Of a DNA stretch of 64,000 nt, positions 26,722 through 37,204 are shown piece by piece. Position numbers and translations under genes: made by a program. The notes beneath the pieces are model-generated. The model did no database searches. It had not been told where the DNA came from and worked only from the letters and a program-made list of their open reading frames with translations. Source of the stretch: Actinacidiphila sp965342175. GTDB taxonomy: Bacteria > Actinomycetota > Actinomycetes > Streptomycetales > Streptomycetaceae. The stretch lies in contig NZ_CBDRBL010000024.1 of assembly GCF_965342175.1 (NCBI RefSeq), positions 20,465 through 84,464 of the forward strand, written 5' to 3'. How positions within the stretch are numbered: position 1 is the stretch's first letter; every line of letters begins with the position of its first letter.

Positions 26722-28151
26722 ACACGATCGACGACCACGACTCCCACCAGGACCAGCCCTTCGACCTGCTCGGCATCGGCATCGGCCCGTGCAATCTGTC
26801 CCTGGCCGCCCTCGCCGACGGTGTCCCGTATCTCAGCGCGGCCTTCTACGAGCAGGAGTGCTCCTTCCGCTGGCACCCGGGGCTGATGCTCGACGACGCC
26901 ACCCTCCAAGTGCCGTTCCTCGCCGACCTGGTGAGCCTCGTCGACCCCACGAGCCGGTGGAGCTACCTGAACTACCTCAGGACCCGCGAGCGGCTCTTCC
27001 CGTTCTACTTCGCCGAACGCTTCCACACACACCGCGCCGAATACGACGCCTACTGCCGATGGGTCGCCGAGTCGCTGCCCAGCACCTGCTTCGGCCACCA
27101 GGTCGACACCGTCCGCTGGAACGCCCGGCGCGCCGTCTTCGAGGTGGACCACACGCGGCTGGATTCCGACGGCCAGGCCGAGGCCCTCGGACGTACGTAC
27201 GCCCGCAACCTCGTCCTCGGCGTCGGAAGCGCGCCCTATGTGCCGGAACCGCTGCGGCCGCTCGCCGAGGCGCCCGCCGTCCCCGTCGTGCACTCGGCCC
27301 ACTACCTGGAGCACCGCGACCGGCTGCTGGCCGCCGAGCACGTCACCGTCGTCGGCTCCGGGCAGTCCGGCGCAGAGGTCTTCCTCGACCTGCTGCGCGC
27401 CCGGCCCGTCGGGCGCGAACGGCTGACGTGGATCGCCCGCAGCCCCGCGTTCGCCCCGATGGAGTACAGCAAGCTCGGCCTCGAGCAGTTCACCCCCGAC
27501 TACACGCGCTACTTCCACGGGCTGTCCGAGCCGGTTCGCGACAACCTCCTGCCCCGCCAGTGGCAGCTGCACCGGGCCATCGACCACGGCACGATCGGCG
27601 CCGTCCACGACGAGCTGTACCGCCGCACCGTGGGCGGCGGCTGGCCGGACGCCGTCCTCACCCCCGGCGTGACGGTCCGCACGGCCGGCCGCAGGGGCAT
27701 GGGCGCCGTCGAACTCCATCTGGAGCACGAGCAGCAGGGCGCCCGCAGCAGCCTCATCACCAACGCGGTCGTCCTCGCCACCGGCTACCGCGAGCGCTCC
27801 CTCGACGCGCTGCTCGCCCCGATCGACGGGTACATCGCCCGCGACGCGTCCGGCCGTCCCGTCATCGACGAGTGCCATCGGCTCGAGCTGGACCCGGTCG
27901 TCGCCGGCACCGGCGCGGCCGTCCACGTGCAGAACGCCGAGCGCCACACCCATGGTGTCGGGGCCCCGGATCTGGGGCTCGCGGCCTGGCGCTCGGCGGT
28001 CGTGCTCAACGCCGTGACCGGCAAGGAGCCCTATCCGCTGCCCTCCCGCACGGCCTTCACGACCTTCGGGCTCAGCGCGGCCACCAATCCGGTCAGCCCC
28101 TGGACCGCGACCGCTCCTTCCGCAAGGCCCGCAGGTATTCGCGGTTCATAG
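26718..28151 (+). CDS. Lysine/diamine N-monooxygenase, DesB-like
   Basis: A 477-residue flavin N-hydroxylase of the IucD/AlcA/DesB family that makes hydroxylamines for hydroxamate siderophores. FAD site: LLGIGIGPCNLSLAAL near residue 15. NADPH site: VVGSGQSGAEVF. Substrate/FAD end motifs: ATGYRERSLDALL and HTHGVGAPDLGLAAWRSA. It overlaps the decarboxylase gene by 4 bp. The last about 20 residues (WTATAPSARPAGIRGS) are low-complexity and run 59 bp into the convergent sdhB gene, so the natural 3' end may have been replaced when the module landed here. The catalytic domains look complete. Confidence 0.85.
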   Translation: MNTIDDHDSHQDQPFDLLGIGIGPCNLSLAALADGVPYLSAAFYEQECSFRWHPGLMLDDATLQVPFLADLVSLVDPTSRWSYLNYLRTRERLFPFYFAERFHTHRAEYDAYCRWVAESLPSTCFGHQVDTVRWNARRAVFEVDHTRLDSDGQAEALGRTYARNLVLGVGSAPYVPEPLRPLAEAPAVPVVHSAHYLEHRDRLLAAEHVTVVGSGQSGAEVFLDLLRARPVGRERLTWIARSPAFAPMEYSKLGLEQFTPDYTRYFHGLSEPVRDNLLPRQWQLHRAIDHGTIGAVHDELYRRTVGGGWPDAVLTPGVTVRTAGRRGMGAVELHLEHEQQGARSSLITNAVVLATGYRERSLDALLAPIDGYIARDASGRPVIDECHRLELDPVVAGTGAAVHVQNAERHTHGVGAPDLGLAAWRSAVVLNAVTGKEPYPLPSRTAFTTFGLSAATNPVSPWTATAPSARPAGIRGS

Positions 28152-28847
28152 CCGCGATCGACGGCAGCGGGATGCCCTTGGGGCAGGCCGTCGCGCACTC
28201 CCCGGTGTTGGTGCAGCCGCCGAAGCCCTCGTCGTCCACGGCCGCGACCATGTCCAGCACCCGGGTCTCGCGTTCGGGCTGCCCCTGGGGCAGCACATTG
28301 AGGTGGTTGACCTTGGCCGAGGTGAACAGCATCGCCGAGCCGTTGGGGCAGGCCGCCACGCACGCGCCGCAGCCGATGCACTCCGCGTGCTCGAAGGCGA
28401 CGTCGGCGGCCTCCTTCGGGACGGGCGTGGCGTGCGCCTCCGGCGCGCTGCCCGTCGGCACGCTGATGTAGCCGCCGGCCTGGATCACCCGGTCGAAGGC
28501 CGACCGGTCGACGACCAGGTCCTTGACGACCGGGAAGGCGGCGGCCCGCCACGGTTCGACGTCGATGGTGTCGCCGTCCTGGAAGTGCCGCATGTGCAGC
28601 TGGCAGGTGGTGGTCCGCTCCGGGCCGTGCGCCTGCCCGTTGATGACCATGCCGCAGGCGCCGCAGATGCCCTCGCGGCAGTCGTGGTCGAAGGCGACGG
28701 GCTCGTCGCCCGCGAGGATCAGCTCCTCGTTGAGGACGTCGAGCATCTCGAGGAACGACATGTCGGGACTGATGTCCTCGACGCGGTAGGTCACCATGGC
28801 GCCGTCGTCCTCGGCGGACGGCTGGCGCCAGATGCGCAGGGTGAGGT

Positions 28848-28851
<4 letters not shown>
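28093..28851 (-). CDS. sdhB: Succinate dehydrogenase/fumarate reductase iron-sulfur subunit
   Basis: The 252-residue protein starts at GTG 28851, overlapping the sdhA stop (GTGA). The plant-type ferredoxin cysteines are in CREGICGACGMVING with a later CQLHMRHF. The C-terminal bacterial ferredoxin clusters are CIGCGACVAACPNGSAM and CTNTGECATACPKGIPL, giving [2Fe-2S], [4Fe-4S] and [3Fe-4S] centres. It links the flavoprotein to the membrane cytochrome b subunit. The 3' end overlaps the convergent DesB-like gene by 59 bp. Confidence 0.95.
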
Positions 28852-30782
<1,931 letters not shown>

Positions 30783-30784
30783 GG

Positions 30785-31519
30785 TCACTCCACCCATCCG
30801 GTCATCACGGCGACGGGTACGACGAGGAAGCCCGCCGTCAGCGAGGCCGCCAGCACGTTCGCCGTGATCTTCAGCGCGCGGTCGCGGCGCTTGTTCACCG
30901 CCCCCAGGGTCTGCGCGGCGCTCCAGAAGCCGTGCCTGATGTGCAGGCCGAGGGCGAGCATCGCGACGATGTAGACGACGTTCACCCACCAGATCCGGAA
31001 GTCGGCCACGATGTTCTCGTAGGGGTGGTGCTCCTTGCCCAGCGGGTTCACGGTGAGCATGGTCAGGTCGAGGATGTGCCAGACGATGTAGAGCCCGAGG
31101 ATCACACCGCCCCAGCGCATCGTGCGGGTCGCGTAGCTGGCCCGCTGCCTCTTGTGCTCGTACTTCGCCGGGCGCGCCCTGATGTCGCGTCGGCTGAGCT
31201 GGTAGGCGGCGACACCGTGCAGCACCACGGCGACGACGAGACCGGTGCGCTGGATGTACAGGTACCAACTGTTGTGCAGGGCGGGCTCGCCGATGGTGCG
31301 CAGCCACGCCGCGTACCCGTTGAACTCCTCCGGGCCGAAGAAGATCTTCAGGTTTCCCAGCATGTGGGCGACCAGGAACAGCAGCATGATCACGCCGGTC
31401 CCGGCCATGACCGCCTTCTTGCCCACGGTCGAGCCCCACAGTGCCCCAAGGAGCGACGGACGGCGGCCTGGTGCCGTCGTCCTCTCCGTCTCCTTCGTCC
31501 TCGTCGTCGCCACAGCCAT
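30785..31519 (-). CDS. sdhC: Succinate dehydrogenase cytochrome b558-type subunit
   Basis: A 244-residue polytopic protein starting at ATG 31519. After a basic N-terminus it has about five membrane spans (VMAGTGVIMLLFLVAHMLGNL, YLYIQRTGLVVAVVLHGVAAYQL, WGGVILGLYIVWHILDL, VNVVYIVAMLALGLHIRHGF, VLAASLTAGFLVVPVAVM). Conserved His residues for two hemes lie in AHMLGN, LHGVA, WHILDL and LHIRHG. This is the b558 family anchor (TIGR02046 type), distinct from the SdhC/SdhD pair of the main actinobacterial complex. It is the first gene of the sdhCAB operon and is divergent from a LysR regulator. Confidence 0.93.
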   Translation of the reverse strand: MAVATTRTKETERTTAPGRRPSLLGALWGSTVGKKAVMAGTGVIMLLFLVAHMLGNLKIFFGPEEFNGYAAWLRTIGEPALHNSWYLYIQRTGLVVAVVLHGVAAYQLSRRDIRARPAKYEHKRQRASYATRTMRWGGVILGLYIVWHILDLTMLTVNPLGKEHHPYENIVADFRIWWVNVVYIVAMLALGLHIRHGFWSAAQTLGAVNKRRDRALKITANVLAASLTAGFLVVPVAVMTGWVE

Positions 31520-31535
31520 ACGCCTGACGCTAGGC

Positions 31536-31555
31536 GGACCTGCGACGACAGGTCC
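31536..31555. promoter_or_regulatory. Inverted repeat in sdhC-lysR intergenic region
   Basis: GGACCTG-N6-CAGGTCC is a perfect 7-bp inverted repeat 17 bp upstream of the sdhC start codon. It is a candidate operator or activation site for the divergent LysR regulator, or a binding site for another factor acting on sdhCAB. Confidence 0.45.
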
Positions 31556-31577
31556 AAGACATGTTCCAGCTTGTTTC

Positions 31578-31594
31578 GATAGGACACGCCTATC
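31578..31594. promoter_or_regulatory. LysR-type operator candidate (T-N11-A)
   Basis: GATAGG-N5-CCTATC is a perfect palindrome containing T-N11-A, the typical LysR recognition core. It is 19 bp upstream of the lysR start and about 59 bp upstream of sdhC. This is the expected place for autorepression and divergent control. Confidence 0.6.
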
Positions 31595-31612
31595 CGGGGT
31601 TATGGTGCGGCT

Positions 31613-32500
31613 ATGCAGCTGCAGCAACTCGTGTACTTCCTCGCGGTCGCCGACACCCGGCACTTCACCCGCGCCGCCGAGCGCGTCCACGTCGCGCAGC
31701 CCTCGCTCTCGCAGCAGATCAAGGCCCTGGAGCGAGAGCTCGGGGCGAGCCTGTTCAGCCGCGCCCGCGGCAACATCGCCCTGACCGACGCCGGCGAGGC
31801 CCTGCTGCCGCTGGCGCGCCGCATCATCGCCGACACCGAGACCGCCACCCAGGAGGTCCAGGAACTGGTGCACCTGCGCCGCGGCCGGGTGCGCCTGGGC
31901 GCCACCCCCAGCCTCGCCACCGGCCTGCTGCCCGACGTGCTGCGCGACTTCCACGACCGCTACCCCGGCATCCGGCTGGTCGTCGAGCAGGGCGGCTCAC
32001 GCGACCTGGTGCGCGAGCTGGCCTCCGGAAGCCTCGACCTCGCCCTGATCGTCCTGCCGCTGCAGAGCCACGACCCGGCTCTGGACGCCACACCGCTGCT
32101 CCACGAGGACCTGGTGGTGGTGACCGCCGTGGACGGGCCGCCCCCCTGCGAGGGCCCCGCCATCCGGATCGGCGACCTCAGGGACCGGCCGCTGGTGATG
32201 TTCCGCAGCGGCTACGACCTGCGCGACCTCACCGTCGCCGCGTGCCGGGCGGCCGGCTTCGAGCCGCGGTTCGCGATCGAGGGCGGCGAGATGGACGCCG
32301 TCCTGGGCTTCGTCGAGGCCGGACTCGGGCCCGCGGTCGTCCCCGGCATGGTGGCCGGACGCCGCCCCCGGCTGCGCACGACCCCCTTCGAGGCCCCAGG
32401 GCTGCAGCGCACGGTCGCCCTGGCGCACCGCAAGGACGTCGAACCCCCGCGCGCCGCCCGGGAGCTGCGCCGTGTGCTGCTGGAACACGTGCCCGTCTGA
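31613..32500 (+). CDS. LysR family transcriptional regulator
   Basis: The 295-residue protein starts at ATG 31613 (MQLQQLVYFLAVADTRHFTRAAERVHVAQPSLSQQIKALE), a textbook LysR winged-helix domain in residues 1-60. The effector-binding domain follows from about residue 90 (VRLGATPSLATGLLPDVLRDFHDRYPGIRLVV) to the end. It is transcribed away from sdhCAB with a 93-bp shared intergenic region carrying two inverted repeats, so it probably controls the dehydrogenase operon and itself. The inducer is unknown; a C4-dicarboxylate or redox signal is a guess. Confidence 0.93.
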   Translation: MQLQQLVYFLAVADTRHFTRAAERVHVAQPSLSQQIKALERELGASLFSRARGNIALTDAGEALLPLARRIIADTETATQEVQELVHLRRGRVRLGATPSLATGLLPDVLRDFHDRYPGIRLVVEQGGSRDLVRELASGSLDLALIVLPLQSHDPALDATPLLHEDLVVVTAVDGPPPCEGPAIRIGDLRDRPLVMFRSGYDLRDLTVAACRAAGFEPRFAIEGGEMDAVLGFVEAGLGPAVVPGMVAGRRPRLRTTPFEAPGLQRTVALAHRKDVEPPRAARELRRVLLEHVPV

Positions 32501-32621
32501 GCCCGCCGCGCGCGCCCGGCCTGCACGGCGTCCGCGCCCGCGGCCCGCGGCACGCCGGAGGCCATGTGCGCGCCCCGCACCTGGCCTCCTCCCGCACCGG
32601 CGACTGCCGGCGCCCGCAGGC

Positions 32622-33062
32622 GCGGCTCCAGAAGACCGGCACGCCGCCGCTGGTCAGCCTCCAGTCCTGCGCGGCGAAGCGCGCAGGGTCGACGGAGCCG
32701 TTCCGCACCACGTGCTGATGGTGTTCCGGATCTCCTCGGAGTGCGCCCACACCCGCGGCGCCGAGGCGGCGGCGGGGAAGTCGCCGCCGCCGTTGGCCCG
32801 GTCGTGGTGGACGTGCCGGCACGAAGCGGGCCGACTCGTCGATCGGTGCGCCCTGGAAGAGCACGTGCGGCAGCCGGGAACCGGCGGGGCGGGAGATGCC
32901 GATGTCATAGGTGACGCCGCCGACCACGTCGTCGTTGTAGTCGGCGTGCCGCCCGTGTTCGTCAGCTTCGCGACGCCGACGGGAGCGTCGGGCGCTGTCT
33001 GCGCGGAGTCGTTCGCGGAGAGGGAGATGTACGCCTTGACCCGGGCGCCGGTCAGCACCCTG
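32622..33062 (-). pseudogene. Decayed 5'-nucleotidase (UshA-like) C-terminal fragment
   Basis: On the minus strand, pieces of a 5'-nucleotidase C-terminal domain are scattered over two frames. First frame: LTGARVKAYISLSAND and PVGVAKLTNTGG. Shift: DYNDDVVGGVTYDIGISRPAGS and VLFQGAPIDESARFV. Shift back: RANGGGDFPAAASAPRVW with EEIRNTI. Shift again: RNGSVDPARFAAQDWRLTSGGVPVF. The order matches UshA/YfkN-type enzymes, with several small indels. The N-terminal metallophosphatase domain is missing. It is certainly non-functional if the sequence is right. It lies between lysR and the SIMPL gene. Confidence 0.75.
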
Positions 33063-33272
33063 GCTTCCTCCCTGCGATTCGGCGGCACGTGTCGGCTCCT
33101 GGAGTCCGGAGGCGCGCCCGGCGGTCGCTCGGGGCGCGGTGATCGTCGCCGGTCGCGTGGACCGGCTGCGGTGACGCGCGTAGATCCTGGCGCTCGGGTG
33201 CTCCCGGACAACAGCCCCGCCGGGGCGAACAGATGGCTCGTCACCACCCCGTGGGCCTGGCAGGGTGGACAC

Positions 33273-33977
33273 ATGACCACAGAACCGGCCAGGGCCTACC
33301 CGACCCCCGAGGTCCCGCACATCGGGGTGCGGGGCGAGGCGACGCTCGAGGTCGAGCCCGAGCTCGCCCGGATCGCCGTCACCGTCAGCGCCCGCGGCAC
33401 CGACCGCCGTGCCGTGCTGGACGACCTCGGCCGCCGCAATGCGCAGGTCCTCGAACTCGTCAAGGCCTGTGGCGACGCCGTCGAGAAGCTGGAGACCGGC
33501 GCTTTCGTGATCACCCCCGAGCTGCGGGACCGGGGCCGCGGCGAACGCGTACGGGCTTACCACGGCAGCGTGCGCGTGGGCGCCGCCCTGGTCGACTTCA
33601 CCGCCTTGGGGGAGCTCACCACCCGGCTGGCCGACCTGGAGCTCACCCGCCTCGACGGCCCCTGGTGGTCGCTGCGCCCCGACTCCCCGGCCTATGGCGA
33701 GGCCCGCAGGCAGGCGGCGCGCGACGCGGTGCGGCGCGCCCGCGAGTACGCGCAGGCGCTCGGCGCCCGCCTGGTCGCCCTGGTCGAACTGGCCGACGAG
33801 GGGGTGCAGCAGTCCGCGCCCTTCCGTGCCCACCCGGCGATGCGGACGGCAGCCTTCGCGGCGCGCGGCGGTGCCGAGGAGGCCGTCCGGGCCCTTGACC
33901 TGGAGCCGGAACGGCAGAGCGTGTACGCGCAGGTCACCGCACACTTCACGATGACAGCACCCGACCTGTCGTCCTGA
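33273..33977 (+). CDS. SIMPL domain-containing protein
   Basis: A 234-residue protein from ATG 33273 (MTTEPARAYPTPEVPHIGVRGEATLEVEPELARIAVTVSARG). The SIMPL/DUF541 domain covers nearly the whole chain, with the typical start GVRGEATLEVEPELA, a repeated R-x-YH strand (RVRAYHGSVRVG) and the helix EARRQAARDAVRRAREYAQALGARL. No signal peptide is seen, so it is probably cytoplasmic, unlike many Gram-negative SIMPL proteins. Function in this family is poorly defined. It is a single gene ahead of pyk. Confidence 0.88.
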   Translation: MTTEPARAYPTPEVPHIGVRGEATLEVEPELARIAVTVSARGTDRRAVLDDLGRRNAQVLELVKACGDAVEKLETGAFVITPELRDRGRGERVRAYHGSVRVGAALVDFTALGELTTRLADLELTRLDGPWWSLRPDSPAYGEARRQAARDAVRRAREYAQALGARLVALVELADEGVQQSAPFRAHPAMRTAAFAARGGAEEAVRALDLEPERQSVYAQVTAHFTMTAPDLSS

Positions 33978-34122
33978 GCGCCGCGTCGCGATGCGCCCAC
34001 GGGGCGCTCATCGGAGCGGATTATGGCTCACTTGACCACTCGTCAATCGTCACCCCTCCGGCTGATGTTCCACGGTCGCCCCCACACGCTTCTTACTGTG
34101 AAGTAGGTCATAGGCTCGCTCC

Positions 34123-35562
34123 ATGCGCCGAGCAAAAATCGTCTGCACCCTCGGGCCCGCCACCGACTCCTACGACCAGATCAAGGACCTGGTAGAAGCC
34201 GGTATGGACGTCGCCCGCCTGAACATGAGCCATGGCTGCCACGCCGACCACGAGGAGCGTTATCGGCGCGTGCGCAAGGCCGCCGAAGAGAGCGGCCGAA
34301 GCGTCGGGATCCTCGCGGACCTGCAGGGCCCGAAGATCCGGCTGGGACGCTTCGCGGAGGGCCCCGTCCTCCTCGAACGCGGTGACGAGTTCACGATCAC
34401 CACCGAGGAGGTCGAGGGCGACCGTCTGATCTGCGGCACCACCTACAAGGGCCTCGCCGCCGACGTCACGCGCGGTGAGCGGATCCTCGTCGACGACGGC
34501 CGCGTCACCCTGGAGGTCACCGGCGTCGAGGGCCCGCGGGTCCGCACCCTGTGCGTCGAGGGCGGTCTGATCTCCGACAACAAGGGGCTCAACCTCCCTG
34601 GTGTCGCGGTCTCCGTGCCCGCCTTGTCCGAGAAGGACGTCGAGGACCTGCGCTGGGCGCTGCGCACCGGTGCCGACATCATCGCGCTGTCCTTCGTCCG
34701 CAGCGGCCGCGACGCCGAGGACGTGCTGCGCGTCATGCGCGAGGAGGACCGCCGGGTCCCCGTCATCGCCAAGATCGAGAAGCCGCAGGCGGTCGACAAC
34801 CTCGAGGAGATCGTCGCCGCGTTCGACGGGATCATGGTGGCCCGCGGCGACCTCGGCGTCGAGATGCCGCTGGAGGCCGTGCCCCTGGTGCAGAAGCGCG
34901 CCGTCGCGCTCGCGCGGCGCAACGCCAAGCCGGTGATCGTCGCGACGCAGATGCTGGAGTCGATGATCGACTCCTCGCGCCCCACCCGCGCCGAGGCCTC
35001 GGACGTCGCCAACGCCGTCGTGGACGGCGCCGACGCGGTCATGCTCTCCGGCGAGACCAGCGTCGGAAAGCATCCCGTCGAGACGGTCAGGACCATGGGC
35101 CGGATCGTCGCCGCCGCCGAGCAGGACATGCTCGCGGCCGGCCTTCCGCCGCTGACGGAGCAGAACAAGCCCCGCACCCAGGGCGGCGCCGTCGCGCGCG
35201 CGGCAGCGGAGATGGGCGACTTCCTCGACGCCGCGTATCTGGTGGCCTTCACCCAGTCCGGCGACACCGCCCGGCGGCTCTCCCGCTACCGCTCGCCCAT
35301 CCCCGTGCTCGCCTTCAGCCCCGAGCCGGACACCCGCGCGCAGCTCAGCCTCACTTGGGGCGTGGAGACCTTCCTCGGGCCGACGGTGCAGACGACCGAC
35401 GAGATGATCGACCAGGTCGACGAGCAGCTGCTGCGGATGGGCCGCTGCCAGGTGGGCGACACCATCGTCATCACGGCGGGCTCGCCGCTCGGGGTCCCGG
35501 GGACGACCAACCTGGTGCGCGTGCACCGCGTCGGCGAGGACGACTCCTCTTCGCACCGCTGA
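34123..35562 (+). CDS. pyk: Pyruvate kinase
   Basis: Pyruvate kinase converts phosphoenolpyruvate and ADP to pyruvate and ATP. The 479-residue protein starts at ATG 34123 (MRRAKIVCTLGPATDS). Active-site elements: DVARLNMSHG (Arg/Asn), DLQGPKIRLG, the signature IAKIEKPQAVDNLEEI with the catalytic Lys, DGIMVARGDLGVEMP and TQMLESMIDSSRPTRAEASDVANAV. The C-terminal allosteric domain is present (AFTQSGDTARRLSRYR, GTTNLVRVHRVGE). Full length, and probably the only gene in its transcript. Streptomycetes usually have two pyruvate kinases; which paralogue this is cannot be decided here. Confidence 0.97.
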   Translation: MRRAKIVCTLGPATDSYDQIKDLVEAGMDVARLNMSHGCHADHEERYRRVRKAAEESGRSVGILADLQGPKIRLGRFAEGPVLLERGDEFTITTEEVEGDRLICGTTYKGLAADVTRGERILVDDGRVTLEVTGVEGPRVRTLCVEGGLISDNKGLNLPGVAVSVPALSEKDVEDLRWALRTGADIIALSFVRSGRDAEDVLRVMREEDRRVPVIAKIEKPQAVDNLEEIVAAFDGIMVARGDLGVEMPLEAVPLVQKRAVALARRNAKPVIVATQMLESMIDSSRPTRAEASDVANAVVDGADAVMLSGETSVGKHPVETVRTMGRIVAAAEQDMLAAGLPPLTEQNKPRTQGGAVARAAAEMGDFLDAAYLVAFTQSGDTARRLSRYRSPIPVLAFSPEPDTRAQLSLTWGVETFLGPTVQTTDEMIDQVDEQLLRMGRCQVGDTIVITAGSPLGVPGTTNLVRVHRVGEDDSSSHR

Positions 35563-35707
35563 CGTCGCGGACGCCGTCGGCATCCCTGGCCGGGCGGTGG
35601 CGTCGGAAGCGGTGTCAGCCCCGACGGACCGGCGGGCGAGGGCCGAGCGGACGGCCGCGCCGGAACGCGGCGCCGACCGGGTGTCGTGGCGAGACGTTCG
35701 CGCCGCG

Positions 35708-36982
35708 TCAGCGGACCGAGCCCGAGGCGGCGCCGCCCTCGGTCTCCTCCGGCGACGGGCTGCCGTCGGGGGAGGCCGTCGCACACGGGTCCGGGGTGCC
35801 GGTCGGCGACGGGGAGGCCGTACCGGTGGGGCTCGCGGTGGGCGTGGCGGATTCCGTCGGGCATGTCGGCTCGCCCGTAGGACTCGTGGTCGGGCTTGTC
35901 GTCGGGCTCGGGCTCGTGGTGGGGCTCGTGCTCGTGGTGGGGCTCGTGGTCGGACTCGGGCTCGTGGTCGGGCTTGTCGTCGGGGAGCCCGTGGGGGATG
36001 CCGTCGGCGGGTGGCTGATCGACGGGACCCCGATCGTGCCGCTGGCGGACACGGTCGGCCTGGGCTTGCCTGTCGGCCGCGGCGAGGTGCTCGCGCTCGG
36101 GGACTTCGTCGGCGAGGGGGAGACGGAGGGCCAGGACGACGAGGACGGCGGGTTCACCGGTGTGTCACTGCCCGCGCCGCCGATGTCGGGGACGGAGACG
36201 ACGGGGCCCTTGCGGAAGTGCTCGTACCAGGTCAGGACGGTGTTCAGATAGGCGGTCGAGTGGTTGTAGCCCAGTATCGCCTGGTGCAGGTTGCTCTCGA
36301 CCGACAGGTCGCGGTTGCCCGCGCAGAGGTAGCGGCCGGCGGCGAGCGCCGCGTCGAATATGTTGTTGGGGTCGCTGACTCCGTCGTCGTTGCCGTCGGC
36401 GCCCCAGGTCCGCCAGGTCGACGGAATGAACTGCATCGGACCGACCGCGCGGTCGTGGACGGTGTCCCCGTCCCATGCGCCGTCGTCGGTGTCGGTGATG
36501 TTCGCGAAGCCGTTGCCGTTGAGCTGGGGGCCCAGGATGGGGGAGAGCGTGGTGCCTGACGCGTCGACGTTCCCGCCGCGCGCCTGGTTGGACTCGACTT
36601 GGCCGATAGCGGCCAGCAACTCCCAGCGCAGGTGGCATCCCGGGTCGCTGGCGGCGAGGGCCGTCTCGGCCCTGCGGTAGGCCTCCAGCACGGACGCGGG
36701 CAGGCCGGTGCCCTCAGGGGTCACGCTGCTGCCGCCGGTGCTCGGGGTGGGGGAGCTGCCCGGGGCAGGCGTGTTGAGCGGCGGGAGTTCGGTCAGGTAC
36801 TCGGTCGTACCGCCGTCGATGGGGTCGCCCGGAGGGGGCGTGATCGGCGCGCCGGCACTGGCGTTGAGAAGGCCCGGCAGCAGTCCGGGAGCCTGGGAAC
36901 CCGTCAGCGCCGCCATGGCCGCGGCGGCCACCGCGGTGCCCGCGACTCCCCTGCGGATCCGCCGTCCGTACCGCGCTCGCAT
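35708..36982 (-). CDS. Secreted lytic transglycosylase with Pro/Ser/Thr-rich tail
   Basis: The 424-residue protein starts at ATG 36982 with GGGAGGGG upstream. The N-terminus MRARYGRRIRRGVAGTAVAAAAMAAL is a signal-peptide-like basic and hydrophobic stretch. Residues about 90-275 form an MltB-like (SLT_2) transglycosylase domain: catalytic Glu in ELLAAIGQVESNQ, then DRAVGPMQFIPSTWRTWGADGNDDGVSDPNNIFDAALAAGRYLC and NHSTAYLNTVLTWYEHF. It should cleave peptidoglycan glycan strands outside the cell. The last about 130 residues are a low-complexity tail of TSPTTSPSP-type repeats, probably a wall-spanning linker with no recognised anchor at its end. Confidence 0.9.
   Translation of the reverse strand: MRARYGRRIRRGVAGTAVAAAAMAALTGSQAPGLLPGLLNASAGAPITPPPGDPIDGGTTEYLTELPPLNTPAPGSSPTPSTGGSSVTPEGTGLPASVLEAYRRAETALAASDPGCHLRWELLAAIGQVESNQARGGNVDASGTTLSPILGPQLNGNGFANITDTDDGAWDGDTVHDRAVGPMQFIPSTWRTWGADGNDDGVSDPNNIFDAALAAGRYLCAGNRDLSVESNLHQAILGYNHSTAYLNTVLTWYEHFRKGPVVSVPDIGGAGSDTPVNPPSSSSWPSVSPSPTKSPSASTSPRPTGKPRPTVSASGTIGVPSISHPPTASPTGSPTTSPTTSPSPTTSPTTSTSPTTSPSPTTSPTTSPTGEPTCPTESATPTASPTGTASPSPTGTPDPCATASPDGSPSPEETEGGAASGSVR
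35880..35985 (-). repeat. Tandem repeats encoding the TSPTTSPSP tail
   Basis: Degenerate 6- to 12-bp units of the type CTCGTGGT / CGGGCT (plus strand) repeat here and encode Thr-Ser-Pro blocks of the lytic transglycosylase tail. Copy number could vary between strains without frame change. Confidence 0.75.
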
Positions 36983-37204
36983 ACCCGGTGCCCCTCCCGA
37001 AAGCCGTGTCGCCCCCTCTGCGCACGGGGCGACCGTGGCGACCCTACGTCAACTTCTCGAACAGAGCCACCGTCCGGGACGTCGCAAACTGGCTGGAACC
37101 AGCTATTCCTGAAGAGGCCGCATGTCGTTCACGGTGAGCCATGGAAGAACTCCGCCCGCAACGGAGTTGAAGCGGGCGCATCGCGGTGGAGGTCGGGCGG
37201 CTGG

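Noticed and set aside
36983..37180. Possible ydaO-type c-di-AMP riboswitch before the lytic transglycosylase gene
   Set aside because: Such riboswitches often precede cell-wall hydrolase genes in actinobacteria, but I could not find the conserved ydaO core motifs on the minus strand.
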